64,000 nucleotides of DNA from Tardiphaga alba (GTDB taxonomy: Bacteria; Pseudomonadota; Alphaproteobacteria; Rhizobiales; Xanthobacteraceae), in assembly GCF_018279705.1 (NCBI RefSeq), contig NZ_CP036498.1:2063001-2127000 (forward strand), written 5' to 3'. The notes under the pieces were generated by a model. That model ran no database searches and was not told the DNA's origin. It saw only the letters and a list, made by a program, of their open reading frames with translations. The position numbers and the translations under genes were made by a program. Shown here piece by piece: positions 57,057 to 64,000 of the stretch. Within the stretch, counting starts at the first letter, position 1. Each line of letters begins with the position of its first letter.

Positions 57057-57917
57057 TTATCGGCTGGAGTCCGGCCGACAGCGTGTAGCCACGGTCTCCA
57101 TCAGGACGAACGACGATAGAACGCGCGCGAAAAGCCTGCCAACACCTGGCACCCTGCACAGGCTGCCGATGAAAGTGCGCATTCCTCGCGGCCCGTCATA
57201 ATACTTCATGGTCGTGAGTTCGACCAAGCGCTTCGCGGAATGATTGATCACGGGGCCAATAAATCGCTTTGACATGCTCACATGGGTCGAAGGCCAGCGC
57301 AGGTGCAGGTGATCGGGCCATTCCCGTCCGGCCGCTTTCATCAGTGATTCGGCAATCGCCTTCGGGAGCATGTGTAGGACCCAGGTTCGCGAGTGCGAAT
57401 CATAGGGCACAAGTTTGTGTGGCACCTGTGCCAGCACAATCCCGCCATCGACAAGAACGCGGCCTTGCTCCGCATAATAGCTCTCGAACTGGGCTTCGGG
57501 AACGTGTTCGAGGACCTGATGGCTGATGATGGCGTCGATGCTGCGATCGGCAATAGGAAGTTCCTTGCCATCATAAATCGCAAAGCAATCGTTATTGTGG
57601 CCTAATGCGACGCGCGCCCAACGGTTCTGAGCTTCAAAATCGCCACCGACATCGACGCCGCGCGAATTGGTGAAGCCGATCGCGGCGAGCCAGACCAGTG
57701 CTGAGGCCGGTCCGCAGCCATGATCCAGGATGTGGAAGTCCGAACGCGGCCTGTCGCCGCGCCGGCTTTCAAATTCGTCCACGGCAAGGGCAAGATGATA
57801 GGGTTTGTCGTTTTCGTCCACTTCGGCGATGAGCGCTTGCCATTCTGAGCGCAGCTCGGCGTCTGTGGTCGTAGCGTGCATCCGCTCGACGCGGTTCAAG
57901 AAACGGTGCCAATCCAT
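57057..57917 (-). CDS. Class I SAM-dependent methyltransferase
   Basis: The 286-residue protein has the SAM loop FHILDHGCGPASALVWL near residue 62 and IDAIISHQVLEHVPEAQFE near 128, then QVPHKLVPYDSHSRTW. It is a sugar or lipid methyltransferase of the type common in polysaccharide loci; target unknown. I start it at the ATG 57917; a TTG at 57932, which overlaps the upstream stop as TTGA, is an alternative and would add five residues. It converges with legB. Confidence 0.78.
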   Translation of the reverse strand: MDWHRFLNRVERMHATTTDAELRSEWQALIAEVDENDKPYHLALAVDEFESRRGDRPRSDFHILDHGCGPASALVWLAAIGFTNSRGVDVGGDFEAQNRWARVALGHNNDCFAIYDGKELPIADRSIDAIISHQVLEHVPEAQFESYYAEQGRVLVDGGIVLAQVPHKLVPYDSHSRTWVLHMLPKAIAESLMKAAGREWPDHLHLRWPSTHVSMSKRFIGPVINHSAKRLVELTTMKYYDGPRGMRTFIGSLCRVPGVGRLFARVLSSFVLMETVATRCRPDSSR

Positions 57918-57928
57918 ATTCTGTCGTT

Positions 57929-58612
57929 TCAAATAGGCAGAAGATAGCCGTTGGTGACGGCATGTCGTGCTTCCTTCAGGTAGTTACGCCTGAAAAAATA
58001 GCGCCAGTAGCTCTTGCCGCGTGTGCCGGCATTGTCGGCGGACCAGTGTGTCGTCGAAAAGGATAGCTGCCGACCGGCTATCTTGTGGCTGCCGCGAAGC
58101 CATTGCGCCCACTCGGTGGTGCGATAGCCAACATTGATGTAATTCTTGCAGAACCGCGGCAGCGCATCGTGCCAGATGATCGGGCCATGCGACGACACGA
58201 TCACGTCGAACACTTCGCCTGTTCGTTCCAGATAGGCGAGCCAGTCTTCCTGGACGAATTCGACCTCAGGAAATAGGTGACGCCCAACCGCGACGCGGCT
58301 CGGTCCGATATCAAGGCCGACGACGCGTTCGGCATAGCTGGTCATCAGCCATGTTGACAAGCCATGGGCGCAGCCGATCTCCAGTACCGATTTCGGCTTT
58401 AGGTCGGCCAGCGCGTCGTAAGCCGCTTCATAGCGGCCGACGACATATTGCATGGCAAGGCGGGGCTCGTAGAGCGGGTTCATGTGGAAAAAGAATTCCC
58501 TGTCGATAGTCAGCTGCAATCCATCGGCGCGGCGCGTAACCTCCGCTTCCCAGGCATGATGTGCACCGCGTGCATGGTAGAATTTGTCGACGAGTTTTTC
58601 GGGGAGACTCAC
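57929..58612 (-). CDS. Class I SAM-dependent methyltransferase
   Basis: The 227-residue protein has KSVLEIGCAHGLSTWLM near residue 76 and RVVGLDIGPSRVAVGRHLF near 95, and the VSSHGPIIWHDALPRF acceptor region near 142. It begins at a GTG (58612), 13 nt after the stop of the antiterminator gene; the longer open frame upstream is antisense-free but overlaps that gene and is unlike the family. The pair of methyltransferases here probably caps or decorates the glycan. Confidence 0.78.
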   Translation of the reverse strand: MSLPEKLVDKFYHARGAHHAWEAEVTRRADGLQLTIDREFFFHMNPLYEPRLAMQYVVGRYEAAYDALADLKPKSVLEIGCAHGLSTWLMTSYAERVVGLDIGPSRVAVGRHLFPEVEFVQEDWLAYLERTGEVFDVIVSSHGPIIWHDALPRFCKNYINVGYRTTEWAQWLRGSHKIAGRQLSFSTTHWSADNAGTRGKSYWRYFFRRNYLKEARHAVTNGYLLPI

Positions 58613-58625
58613 AATTATATTCCGA

Positions 58626-59129
58626 TCAAACGGCAGGGGCGATGTGACTGACTGGGACGATGACCGGGAATTCTCGGCCAAGCAGCGATAACAGCGCAAC
58701 GACTCGCTCGCTATCCTTCATTGCTTTGAAGATCGCGGTATGGCGCGCAAAAGCGCCATGCTGGATGCTAACGCGGTCGCCTTCTTGTGGCTCAAACTGA
58801 CGTGCCAGAACGACATGTCCGCTTGCGTCCTGCCGCGCCCGAATGTCGGCAATCACAGTTTCGTCGATCGGCGCGGGATCGGTGCCCACGCGGATTACAT
58901 CAACTGCGCCGCGCGTTGAACGAATGGCGCGCCAGCCCGAGCCTTCCGGGTCAAATGCAACGAAAGCGTAACGCGGAAACAGCGGCGAGGAGACTTCACT
59001 AACACGGCCCGCATGACTCCTGCGTTTTCTGAACTTCGGTAAATAGGTCTCGAAGCCCTGTCTGTCGAGGTGCTCGACGGCAACAGCTTCCATGCGCGGC
59101 TGCGTGTGAACAACAAACCAGCGGATCAT
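58626..59129 (-). CDS. NusG/RfaH-like transcription antitermination protein
   Basis: The 167-residue protein has the NGN domain (IRWFVVHTQPRMEAVAVEHL, FETYLPKFRKRR, SPLFPRYAFVAFD, AIRSTRGAVDVIRVG) and a C-terminal KOW-like part (EGDRVSIQHGAF, near residue 115). Specialised NusG proteins of this kind (RfaH, LoaP, UpxY) keep RNA polymerase moving through long polysaccharide operons. The ATG at 59129 overlaps the upstream regulator stop (ATGA). With more than 40 kb of glycan genes on the same strand nearby, this is its probable target. Confidence 0.88.
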   Translation of the reverse strand: MIRWFVVHTQPRMEAVAVEHLDRQGFETYLPKFRKRRSHAGRVSEVSSPLFPRYAFVAFDPEGSGWRAIRSTRGAVDVIRVGTDPAPIDETVIADIRARQDASGHVVLARQFEPQEGDRVSIQHGAFARHTAIFKAMKDSERVVALLSLLGREFPVIVPVSHIAPAV

Positions 59130-59809
59130 GATTCGGCAGTTGATTGAGTGTTGAAGACGGTCGGCGGCAAGCGGAGCACGCGCGGTGCTAGAACACGTTC
59201 GGATTTGATGTCGCAACAATGCATGCCGATCATTTTCTCTGCATGCCGCATCGCGGTGACGATGACAGCATCGACGTTATCGAGGTCAGCCAATCGAGGT
59301 ACTACCGGGAGCCCGCTGAACTGTGCAAGGTTCGAGCTGTGATCCACGATGCCGACGATCTTGATATCGACGTCATGTCTGCAAAGAGTGGCGATCTCCG
59401 CCAGTTCTGAAACTCCAACCAAAGCAATATTCTTCCAACCATTCTCGACACAATTTTTCATCAATGATGAAATCTGCGCGCGCGCGGTGCGGAAGAAGCG
59501 CAGCGATGAAGAGAGGTAGTCGCCGGTAAGACGAGTCTTCTCGGCGAAGCCATGTGGTGTCAGATAATACGCATATCGGCGACGCGGCGCCTGTTGAACC
59601 TTGATAAGGCCTTTGCGTACGCAGCGCTTCAGGTAAGCGTTTGCGAGGCCGAGCGCGACTCCCAGTTCACGCGCCATGTGGCGCTGCGAAATATTGGCGT
59701 TTGCATCGACCGTCGCCAGCACGCCCAACGTGATTTCGTCTTCGGCTGTGCTGTCATCGAACCTGCCGGACAGGTCGTGCAATGCTGAATCATGAGTGAG
59801 TTCAGTCAT
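59126..59809 (-). CDS. Winged-helix transcriptional regulator with a Rossmann-like domain
   Basis: The 227-residue protein has an N-terminal winged helix of the MarR-like EPS-associated type (ITLGVLATVDANANISQRH, ARELGVALGLANAYLKRCVR, GLIKVQQAPRRRYAYYLT; about residues 22-85). After it comes a Rossmann-like nucleotide-binding fold (NIALVGVSELAEIATLCRH near 125, and DNVDAVIVTAM near 177), so it may sense a nucleotide sugar. The start at 59809 is preferred; a TTG at 59860 would overlap the palindrome. A perfect palindrome lies 49 nt upstream, a likely self-regulation site. It is co-transcribed with the NusG-like gene. Confidence 0.8.
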   Translation of the reverse strand: MTELTHDSALHDLSGRFDDSTAEDEITLGVLATVDANANISQRHMARELGVALGLANAYLKRCVRKGLIKVQQAPRRRYAYYLTPHGFAEKTRLTGDYLSSSLRFFRTARAQISSLMKNCVENGWKNIALVGVSELAEIATLCRHDVDIKIVGIVDHSSNLAQFSGLPVVPRLADLDNVDAVIVTAMRHAEKMIGMHCCDIKSERVLAPRVLRLPPTVFNTQSTAES

Positions 59810-59857
59810 TCTGTGTCTTGGAGACTGCTCTTGCGGGGGCGGCTGCCCAATGTTAAT

Positions 59858-59886
59858 CACAGATGTTCATAGCATGAACATCTGTG
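59858..59886. promoter_or_regulatory. Perfect 13-bp-arm palindrome, likely operator of divergent regulator and wlbA genes
   Basis: The arms CACAGATGTTCAT and ATGAACATCTGTG are perfect reverse complements around AGC. The centre, GTTCA-N5-TGAAC, is the same as in the site at 55006-55020. It lies 49 nt from the regulator start and 80 nt from the wlbA start, placed to act on both divergent transcripts. Confidence 0.78.
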
Positions 59887-59965
59887 CAAGTCACCTGATG
59901 CGCCCACTCACCGGAATTGCTCGTCGCAACTTTCGTGTAGGCCTCGGTAAGCAATTGAAGCAGTT

Positions 59966-60901
59966 ATGAAAACCTTCGCTCTTATCGGTGCCGCGGGCTA
60001 CATCGCGCCGAGGCATATGCGGGCCATCAAGGCCGTTGGCGGCGATCTTGCCGTGGCGCTTGACCCAAGTGACTCCGTGGGCATCATCGACAGTCATTTT
60101 CCGGATGCTCATTTCTTCGTCGAATTCGAGCGCTTCGACCGCCATATCGACAAATTACGCCGTGCGGGGCGCGGGATCGATTTCGTCTCTGTCTGCTCTC
60201 CGAACTATTTGCACGACGCCCATTGCCGATTCGGGATGCGCGCTAATGCGGATGTCATCTGCGAAAAGCCGTTGGTCCTCAATCCTTGGAATATCGACGG
60301 TCTCAGCGATATCGAGCAAGAAACGGGGCGCCGTATCTCGACGATTCTCCAGTTGCGTCTGCATCCCGCCTTACAGGCGTTGAAGGCGCGGATCGACGCG
60401 ACTGATCGGACCGACCATGAAGTGGTTTTGACCTACGTGACTTCGCGCGGAAAATGGTACAACTCGTCATGGAAAGGCGACACTGGCAAAGCTGGCGGCG
60501 TTGCGACCAATATCGGAATCCATTTTTTTGACATGCTGACTTGGCTGTTCGGTCCGGTCACGAAGCAGACGCTCTATTTGCGTGACAGGGATCGTGCGGC
60601 CGGCACGCTTCAATGTGGTAAGGCTGAGGTGCGCTGGTTTCTGTCCGTTGATCGCGCCGATCTGCCTGCCGAGCTGAAGGCTGGACAGACCACTTTTCGG
60701 TCGGTGGCGGTCGATGGCGAAGAGGTCGAGTTCTCGGAAGGGTTCACCGACCTCCACACGCGGTCATATGAAGAGATTCTTGCGGGACGTGGCTTCGGTA
60801 TCGACCTCGTAAGGCCATCGATCAACATTGCTTCGGCCATTCGTGACATGACGGTCGTCACGTTGGATAAATCTGCACATCCGTTCGCGCTCCGGAGATG
60901 A
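59966..60901 (+). CDS. wlbA: Gfo/Idh/MocA oxidoreductase, WlbA/WbpB-like
   Basis: The 311-residue protein has FALIGAAGYIAPRHMRAI at the start and CEKPLVLNPWNIDGL near residue 98, which is the WlbA/WbpB signature, and NIGIHFFDMLTWLFG near 180. This enzyme oxidises C3 of UDP-N-acetylglucosaminuronate ahead of transamination. The acetyltransferase WlbB and the 6-dehydrogenase WbpA are encoded next to it. The aminotransferase (WlbC/WbpE) for this pathway is not seen next to them within the window. Confidence 0.88.
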   Translation: MKTFALIGAAGYIAPRHMRAIKAVGGDLAVALDPSDSVGIIDSHFPDAHFFVEFERFDRHIDKLRRAGRGIDFVSVCSPNYLHDAHCRFGMRANADVICEKPLVLNPWNIDGLSDIEQETGRRISTILQLRLHPALQALKARIDATDRTDHEVVLTYVTSRGKWYNSSWKGDTGKAGGVATNIGIHFFDMLTWLFGPVTKQTLYLRDRDRAAGTLQCGKAEVRWFLSVDRADLPAELKAGQTTFRSVAVDGEEVEFSEGFTDLHTRSYEEILAGRGFGIDLVRPSINIASAIRDMTVVTLDKSAHPFALRR

Positions 60902-61506
60902 CGATGGGCACCGATAAATCAGGTTTGCTCGCGGATCCCCGTTTCCCAGGTGCTCTCATTCATCGGTCGTCGTTCGTTGATGACGGTGCGATCGTTGGTG
61001 CAGGGACAAAAATTTGGCATTTCTGTCATATCATTGCAGGCACAGTGATCGGGAAAGACTGTTCGATCGGCCAGAACGTAATGATCGGCCCGAAAGTAAC
61101 AATCGGTGACCGCTGCAAGATCCAGAACAATGTCTCCCTCTATGAAGGTGTCGAACTTGGTTCGGACGTCTTTTGCGGCCCGTCATGCGTGTTCACGAAT
61201 GTTCTGACGCCGCGCGCAAGTGTATCCCGCAAGAGTGAGTTTGCTCCGACAGTTGTCGGCCAGGGCGCGACCATCGGCGCCAATGCCACGATTGTTTGCG
61301 GACGTCCTCTGGGCGAATGGTGCATGGTGGGAGCGGGCGCAGTGGTTACACATCGTATCCCGAATTTTGCGTTGGTTGTTGGCAACCCAGCCAAGCGTAT
61401 CGGCTGGGTTGCGAAGGCTGGCGATCGATTGGGGGCGGACCTTGTTTGCCCGCGTACCGGCGAGCGATACGAACTCATCGGCGACGAGTTGAGATGTGTT
61501 TCGTAA
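60898..61506 (+). CDS. wlbB: N-acetyltransferase, WlbB/WbpD-like (left-handed beta-helix)
   Basis: The 202-residue protein is built of hexapeptide repeats (IVGAGTKIWHFCHIIAGTVI, IGQNVMIGPKVTIGD and others, residues about 30-150), with GAGAVVTHRIPNFALVVGNPAKRIG near 145 and a C-terminal zinc-like tail (CPRTGERY). It matches the acetyltransferases that acylate the 3-amino group of UDP-2-acetamido-3-amino-glucuronate. It overlaps wlbA by 4 nt (ATGA). Confidence 0.88.
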   Translation: MTMGTDKSGLLADPRFPGALIHRSSFVDDGAIVGAGTKIWHFCHIIAGTVIGKDCSIGQNVMIGPKVTIGDRCKIQNNVSLYEGVELGSDVFCGPSCVFTNVLTPRASVSRKSEFAPTVVGQGATIGANATIVCGRPLGEWCMVGAGAVVTHRIPNFALVVGNPAKRIGWVAKAGDRLGADLVCPRTGERYELIGDELRCVS

Positions 61507-61694
61507 AAGTATCGACCTCGAGGCGTATTGGCCGGTCGATATATTATTGACAGTATCGCGATAGCACTGCGCGGTCATGGATGTGGCCAAGCAGTTCCCG
61601 CCTTAACGCTTGCGATATTGGTAAGGCCGCGGCTAAACAGATGCCGCAAAGGCGCTGATGATGGCGCGAACCTCAAATCCTGGATGATCGCCTG

Positions 61695-62978
61695 ATGTCG
61701 CACGGCCGGAAGATTGCGGTGATTGGCTTGGGATATGTAGGCCTACCGGTGGCCGTCGCGTTTGCACGTGCCGGTAATCCCACCGTGGGCTTTGACATTG
61801 ACCAAGTGCGCATCAAAGAGCTGAAAGCCGGTCATGATCGCACGCGGGAAGTTGCGCCGTCAGATCTTGAGATGCCGTCACTCGATTTCAGTCATGTAGG
61901 GGCGTCTCTCAAAGCTTCCGATTTCTACATCATCACTGTCCCCACGCCCATCGATGAGGCCCGACGCCCGGATCTCGGCGCGATGTTCTCTGCGTCGCGC
62001 AGCGTCGGCGAAGTCTTAAAAAAGGGGGATATCGTCGTTTACGAATCCACGGTCTATCCCGGTGCCGTTGAGGAAGAATGCCTGCCTATTCTGGCGAAGC
62101 ATTCCGGCTTGCAGCCTGGCGTCGATTTTACCGTCGGCTATTCACCCGAACGCATCAATCCCGGTGACAAACAACATCGTTTTGAGACAATAACCAAGGT
62201 TGTTTCGGCCCAGGATGCTGACACGCTTGATGTTGTTGCCGCTGTCTACGGATCGGTGGTGAGCGCCGGAATACATCGCGCGCCGTCGATCAAGGTGGCG
62301 GAAGCCGCCAAGGTAATCGAAAACACCCAGCGTGATCTCAATATTGCCTTCATGAACGAGCTGTCACTCATCTTTAAAGCGCTTGAGATCGATACCGGCG
62401 ATGTACTTGCCGCTGCGCGCACCAAGTGGAATTTCATGCCTTTCCAGCCAGGGCTGGTTGGCGGCCACTGTATCGGCGTTGATCCTTACTACCTGACATT
62501 TCGTGCCGAAAAAGCCGGATACCACCCGGAAGTCATCCTAGCCGGACGCCGCATCAATGACGGCATGGGGCAGAATATCGCACGCGAATGCATTCGTGGC
62601 CTGCTGCGTCGAAAAAAGCGAGGCGACGTTGTCACGATCCTCGGTTTGACATTCAAAGAGGACGTGCCCGATACGCGCAACTCCCGCGTGATCGATGTCA
62701 TCAAGGAGCTGGAATCATTCGGGCTGACCGTGCAAATTCACGATCCATTGGCGCAAGCCGAGGATGCAAAGCATGAATACGGCGTGACGCTGACGCATCT
62801 TGACGAACTCGTGCCGGCCGACGCCGTCATTCTCGCGGTCGCGCATGAGTCCTACTTGACAGCCGGCTGGCCGCTTATCCAGAAATTGCTGGTGGGAGGC
62901 GAGGGGCTCGTTCTTGATGTCAAGATGAAGCTTGATCGCGCTTCGCTTCCAACTGGCATTGAGCTTTGGCGACTCTGA
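61695..62978 (+). CDS. wbpA: UDP-N-acetyl-D-glucosamine 6-dehydrogenase, WbpA-like
   Basis: The 427-residue UDP-sugar dehydrogenase has the NAD loop IAVIGLGYVGLPVAVAFARA, the ESTVYPGAVEEE segment near residue 118, VEAAKVIENTQRDLNIA near 207 and GGHCIGVDPYYL with catalytic Cys259, then LTFKEDVPDTRNSRV near 320. It makes a uronic acid from UDP-GlcNAc, starting the WlbA/WlbB pathway. The 188 nt before it show nothing besides a likely ribosome site. Confidence 0.91.
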   Translation: MSHGRKIAVIGLGYVGLPVAVAFARAGNPTVGFDIDQVRIKELKAGHDRTREVAPSDLEMPSLDFSHVGASLKASDFYIITVPTPIDEARRPDLGAMFSASRSVGEVLKKGDIVVYESTVYPGAVEEECLPILAKHSGLQPGVDFTVGYSPERINPGDKQHRFETITKVVSAQDADTLDVVAAVYGSVVSAGIHRAPSIKVAEAAKVIENTQRDLNIAFMNELSLIFKALEIDTGDVLAAARTKWNFMPFQPGLVGGHCIGVDPYYLTFRAEKAGYHPEVILAGRRINDGMGQNIARECIRGLLRRKKRGDVVTILGLTFKEDVPDTRNSRVIDVIKELESFGLTVQIHDPLAQAEDAKHEYGVTLTHLDELVPADAVILAVAHESYLTAGWPLIQKLLVGGEGLVLDVKMKLDRASLPTGIELWRL

Positions 62979-62980
62979 AC

Positions 62981-63997
62981 ATGACGGATAAGGCTACACT
63001 GGTCACCGGATCTGCCGGGTTTATCGGCTTCCACGTCGTGCAACGGCTGCTCGCTGCCGGCAGGCGCGTTATCGGTCTCGATATCGTCAACGACTATTAC
63101 GATCCAAGCCTAAAGGAAGCCCGACTAGCCATCCTGGAGCGCGATCCGAATTTCTCGTTCGAGAGGCTCGATCTTACGAATCGTGGCGCGATAAAGGCCT
63201 TGTTTGAAAAACATCGCTTTCCGGTTGTGATTCATCTCGCGGCCCAAGCAGGTGTTCGCTACTCTCTCGAGAATCCACACGCTTATGCGGATGCGAATAT
63301 CGAGGGTTTTCTCAACGTACTCGAAGGCTGTCGCCACTTTGGATGCGAGCATCTGCTTTTCGCATCCTCATCTTCGGTCTACGGCGCCAATACAAAGCTG
63401 CCCTTCTCGGTACGCGACAATGTCGATCATCCGATTAGCCTCTATGCAGCCTCGAAAAAGGCCAATGAACTGATGGCGCATTCCTACAGCCATCTTTACG
63501 GCTTGCCCGCGACGGGGCTGCGGTTCTTCACGGTCTATGGTCCGTGGGGACGTCCGGATATGGCAATGTTCATTTTTGCCAAGGCGATCGTCGAAGGGCG
63601 CCCGATCAAGTTGTTTAACCACGGCCAGATGCGGCGTGACTTTACGTTTGTCGATGACGTGAGCCATGCAATCGTTGAATTGATGAAACATCCGCCCCAA
63701 GGCAATCTGCAGTGGTCCGGCGATCGTCCGGATCCGGCAAGTAGCAAGGCACCCTGGAAGATTTACAATATTGGCAATAGTCAGCCAGAAGATCTGTTGA
63801 ACGTCGTGTCCATCCTCGAAAGCAAGTTCGGACGGATAGCGACAAAGGAGTTTCTTCCAATGCAGCCCGGCGATGTGCCGGCGACCTATGCCGATGTGGA
63901 GGATCTCTATCGCGATATTGGATTCCAGCCTGCGACCAAGATCGAGGACGGCATCGACCGCTTCGCGCGGTGGTATCGAGATTATAATCGGGTTTGA
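62981..63997 (+). CDS. lpsL: UDP-glucuronate 4-epimerase-like (LpsL/CapI family)
   Basis: The 338-residue SDR epimerase begins LVTGSAGFIGFHVVQRLL, with VIHLAAQAGVRYSLENPHAYAD near residue 80, ASSSSVYGANTKLPF near 127, SLYAASKKANELMAHSYSHL near 150 and FFTVYGPWGRPDMAMF near 180. These are the forms of UDP-glucuronate 4-epimerases, which make UDP-galacturonate; with WbpA next to it the substrate might be UDP-GlcNAcA instead. The ATG at 62981 follows the wbpA stop by 2 nt and is preferred to an overlapping start at 62966. Confidence 0.88.
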   Translation: MTDKATLVTGSAGFIGFHVVQRLLAAGRRVIGLDIVNDYYDPSLKEARLAILERDPNFSFERLDLTNRGAIKALFEKHRFPVVIHLAAQAGVRYSLENPHAYADANIEGFLNVLEGCRHFGCEHLLFASSSSVYGANTKLPFSVRDNVDHPISLYAASKKANELMAHSYSHLYGLPATGLRFFTVYGPWGRPDMAMFIFAKAIVEGRPIKLFNHGQMRRDFTFVDDVSHAIVELMKHPPQGNLQWSGDRPDPASSKAPWKIYNIGNSQPEDLLNVVSILESKFGRIATKEFLPMQPGDVPATYADVEDLYRDIGFQPATKIEDGIDRFARWYRDYNRV

Positions 63998-64000
63998 GAC

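Overview
The window looks like a chromosomal piece of an alphaproteobacterium of the Bradyrhizobium/Rhodopseudomonas/Afipia group. The grounds are the GC-rich coding, a tripartite tricarboxylate transporter set, an Omp31-like porin, small dispersed palindromic repeats and rhizobial-type gene neighbours. This placement is inferred from gene content only. I saw no tRNA, rRNA, CRISPR array, insertion sequence or phage gene.

Positions 1-12.8 kb are ordinary metabolism: a metallophosphoesterase (cut by the window edge), a GlcG-like protein beside a large FAD/Fe-S 2-hydroxyacid dehydrogenase, a divergent PLP aminotransferase of the alanine/serine-glyoxylate type, an enoyl-CoA hydratase-family protein, TctC-TctB-TctA, an outer-membrane beta-barrel protein and a CaiB/BaiF CoA-transferase with a single-base frameshift.

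Positions 12.9-64 kb are one large surface-glycan locus. From 54.9 kb down to 12.9 kb almost everything is on the minus strand, with many 4-nt stop/start overlaps. Reading in the direction of transcription it holds: a legionaminic-acid type set (LegC, NeuD-like, LegI, NeuC/LegG, CMP-sugar synthetase, with LegB just upstream on the other strand); an amidotransferase coupled to an amidase; a PtmE-like guanylyltransferase; an ABC exporter; and a pseudaminic-acid set (PseB, PseC, PseF-like, PseG-PseH fusion, PseI) with HisH/HisF/amidotransferase genes and an associated methylase. It continues with an odd group (asparagine-synthetase-like protein, NodB-like deacetylase, zinc-ribbon protein, amidohydrolase), several glycosyltransferases and methyltransferases, and finally a compact cassette: acyl carrier protein, amino acid:carrier-protein ligase (seryl-tRNA-synthetase-like), GNAT, MBOAT acyltransferase, SGNH-like membrane protein, asparagine synthetase and glycosyltransferase. 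That cassette has the same parts list as Dlt (ligase, carrier, MBOAT, SGNH protein), but its ligase is a class II aaRS-like enzyme, not an adenylation domain. It is the most interesting system here.

Positions 57-60 kb carry two methyltransferases, a NusG/RfaH-like antiterminator and a winged-helix regulator. A perfect palindrome lies in front of the regulator, and its core (GTTCA-N5-TGAAC) recurs in the legC/aldo-keto reductase divergent region. Positions 60-64 kb hold a plus-strand UDP-GlcNAc-derived uronic acid set (WlbA, WlbB, WbpA) plus a UDP-glucuronate 4-epimerase-like gene.

Five genes are broken by what is in each case a single missing base in a run of 4-5 G/C, which points to systematic homopolymer under-calling or, less likely, shared real mutations. 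The aldo-keto reductase is different: it carries a perfect 23-bp tandem duplication plus a second frameshift and looks like a real pseudogene.
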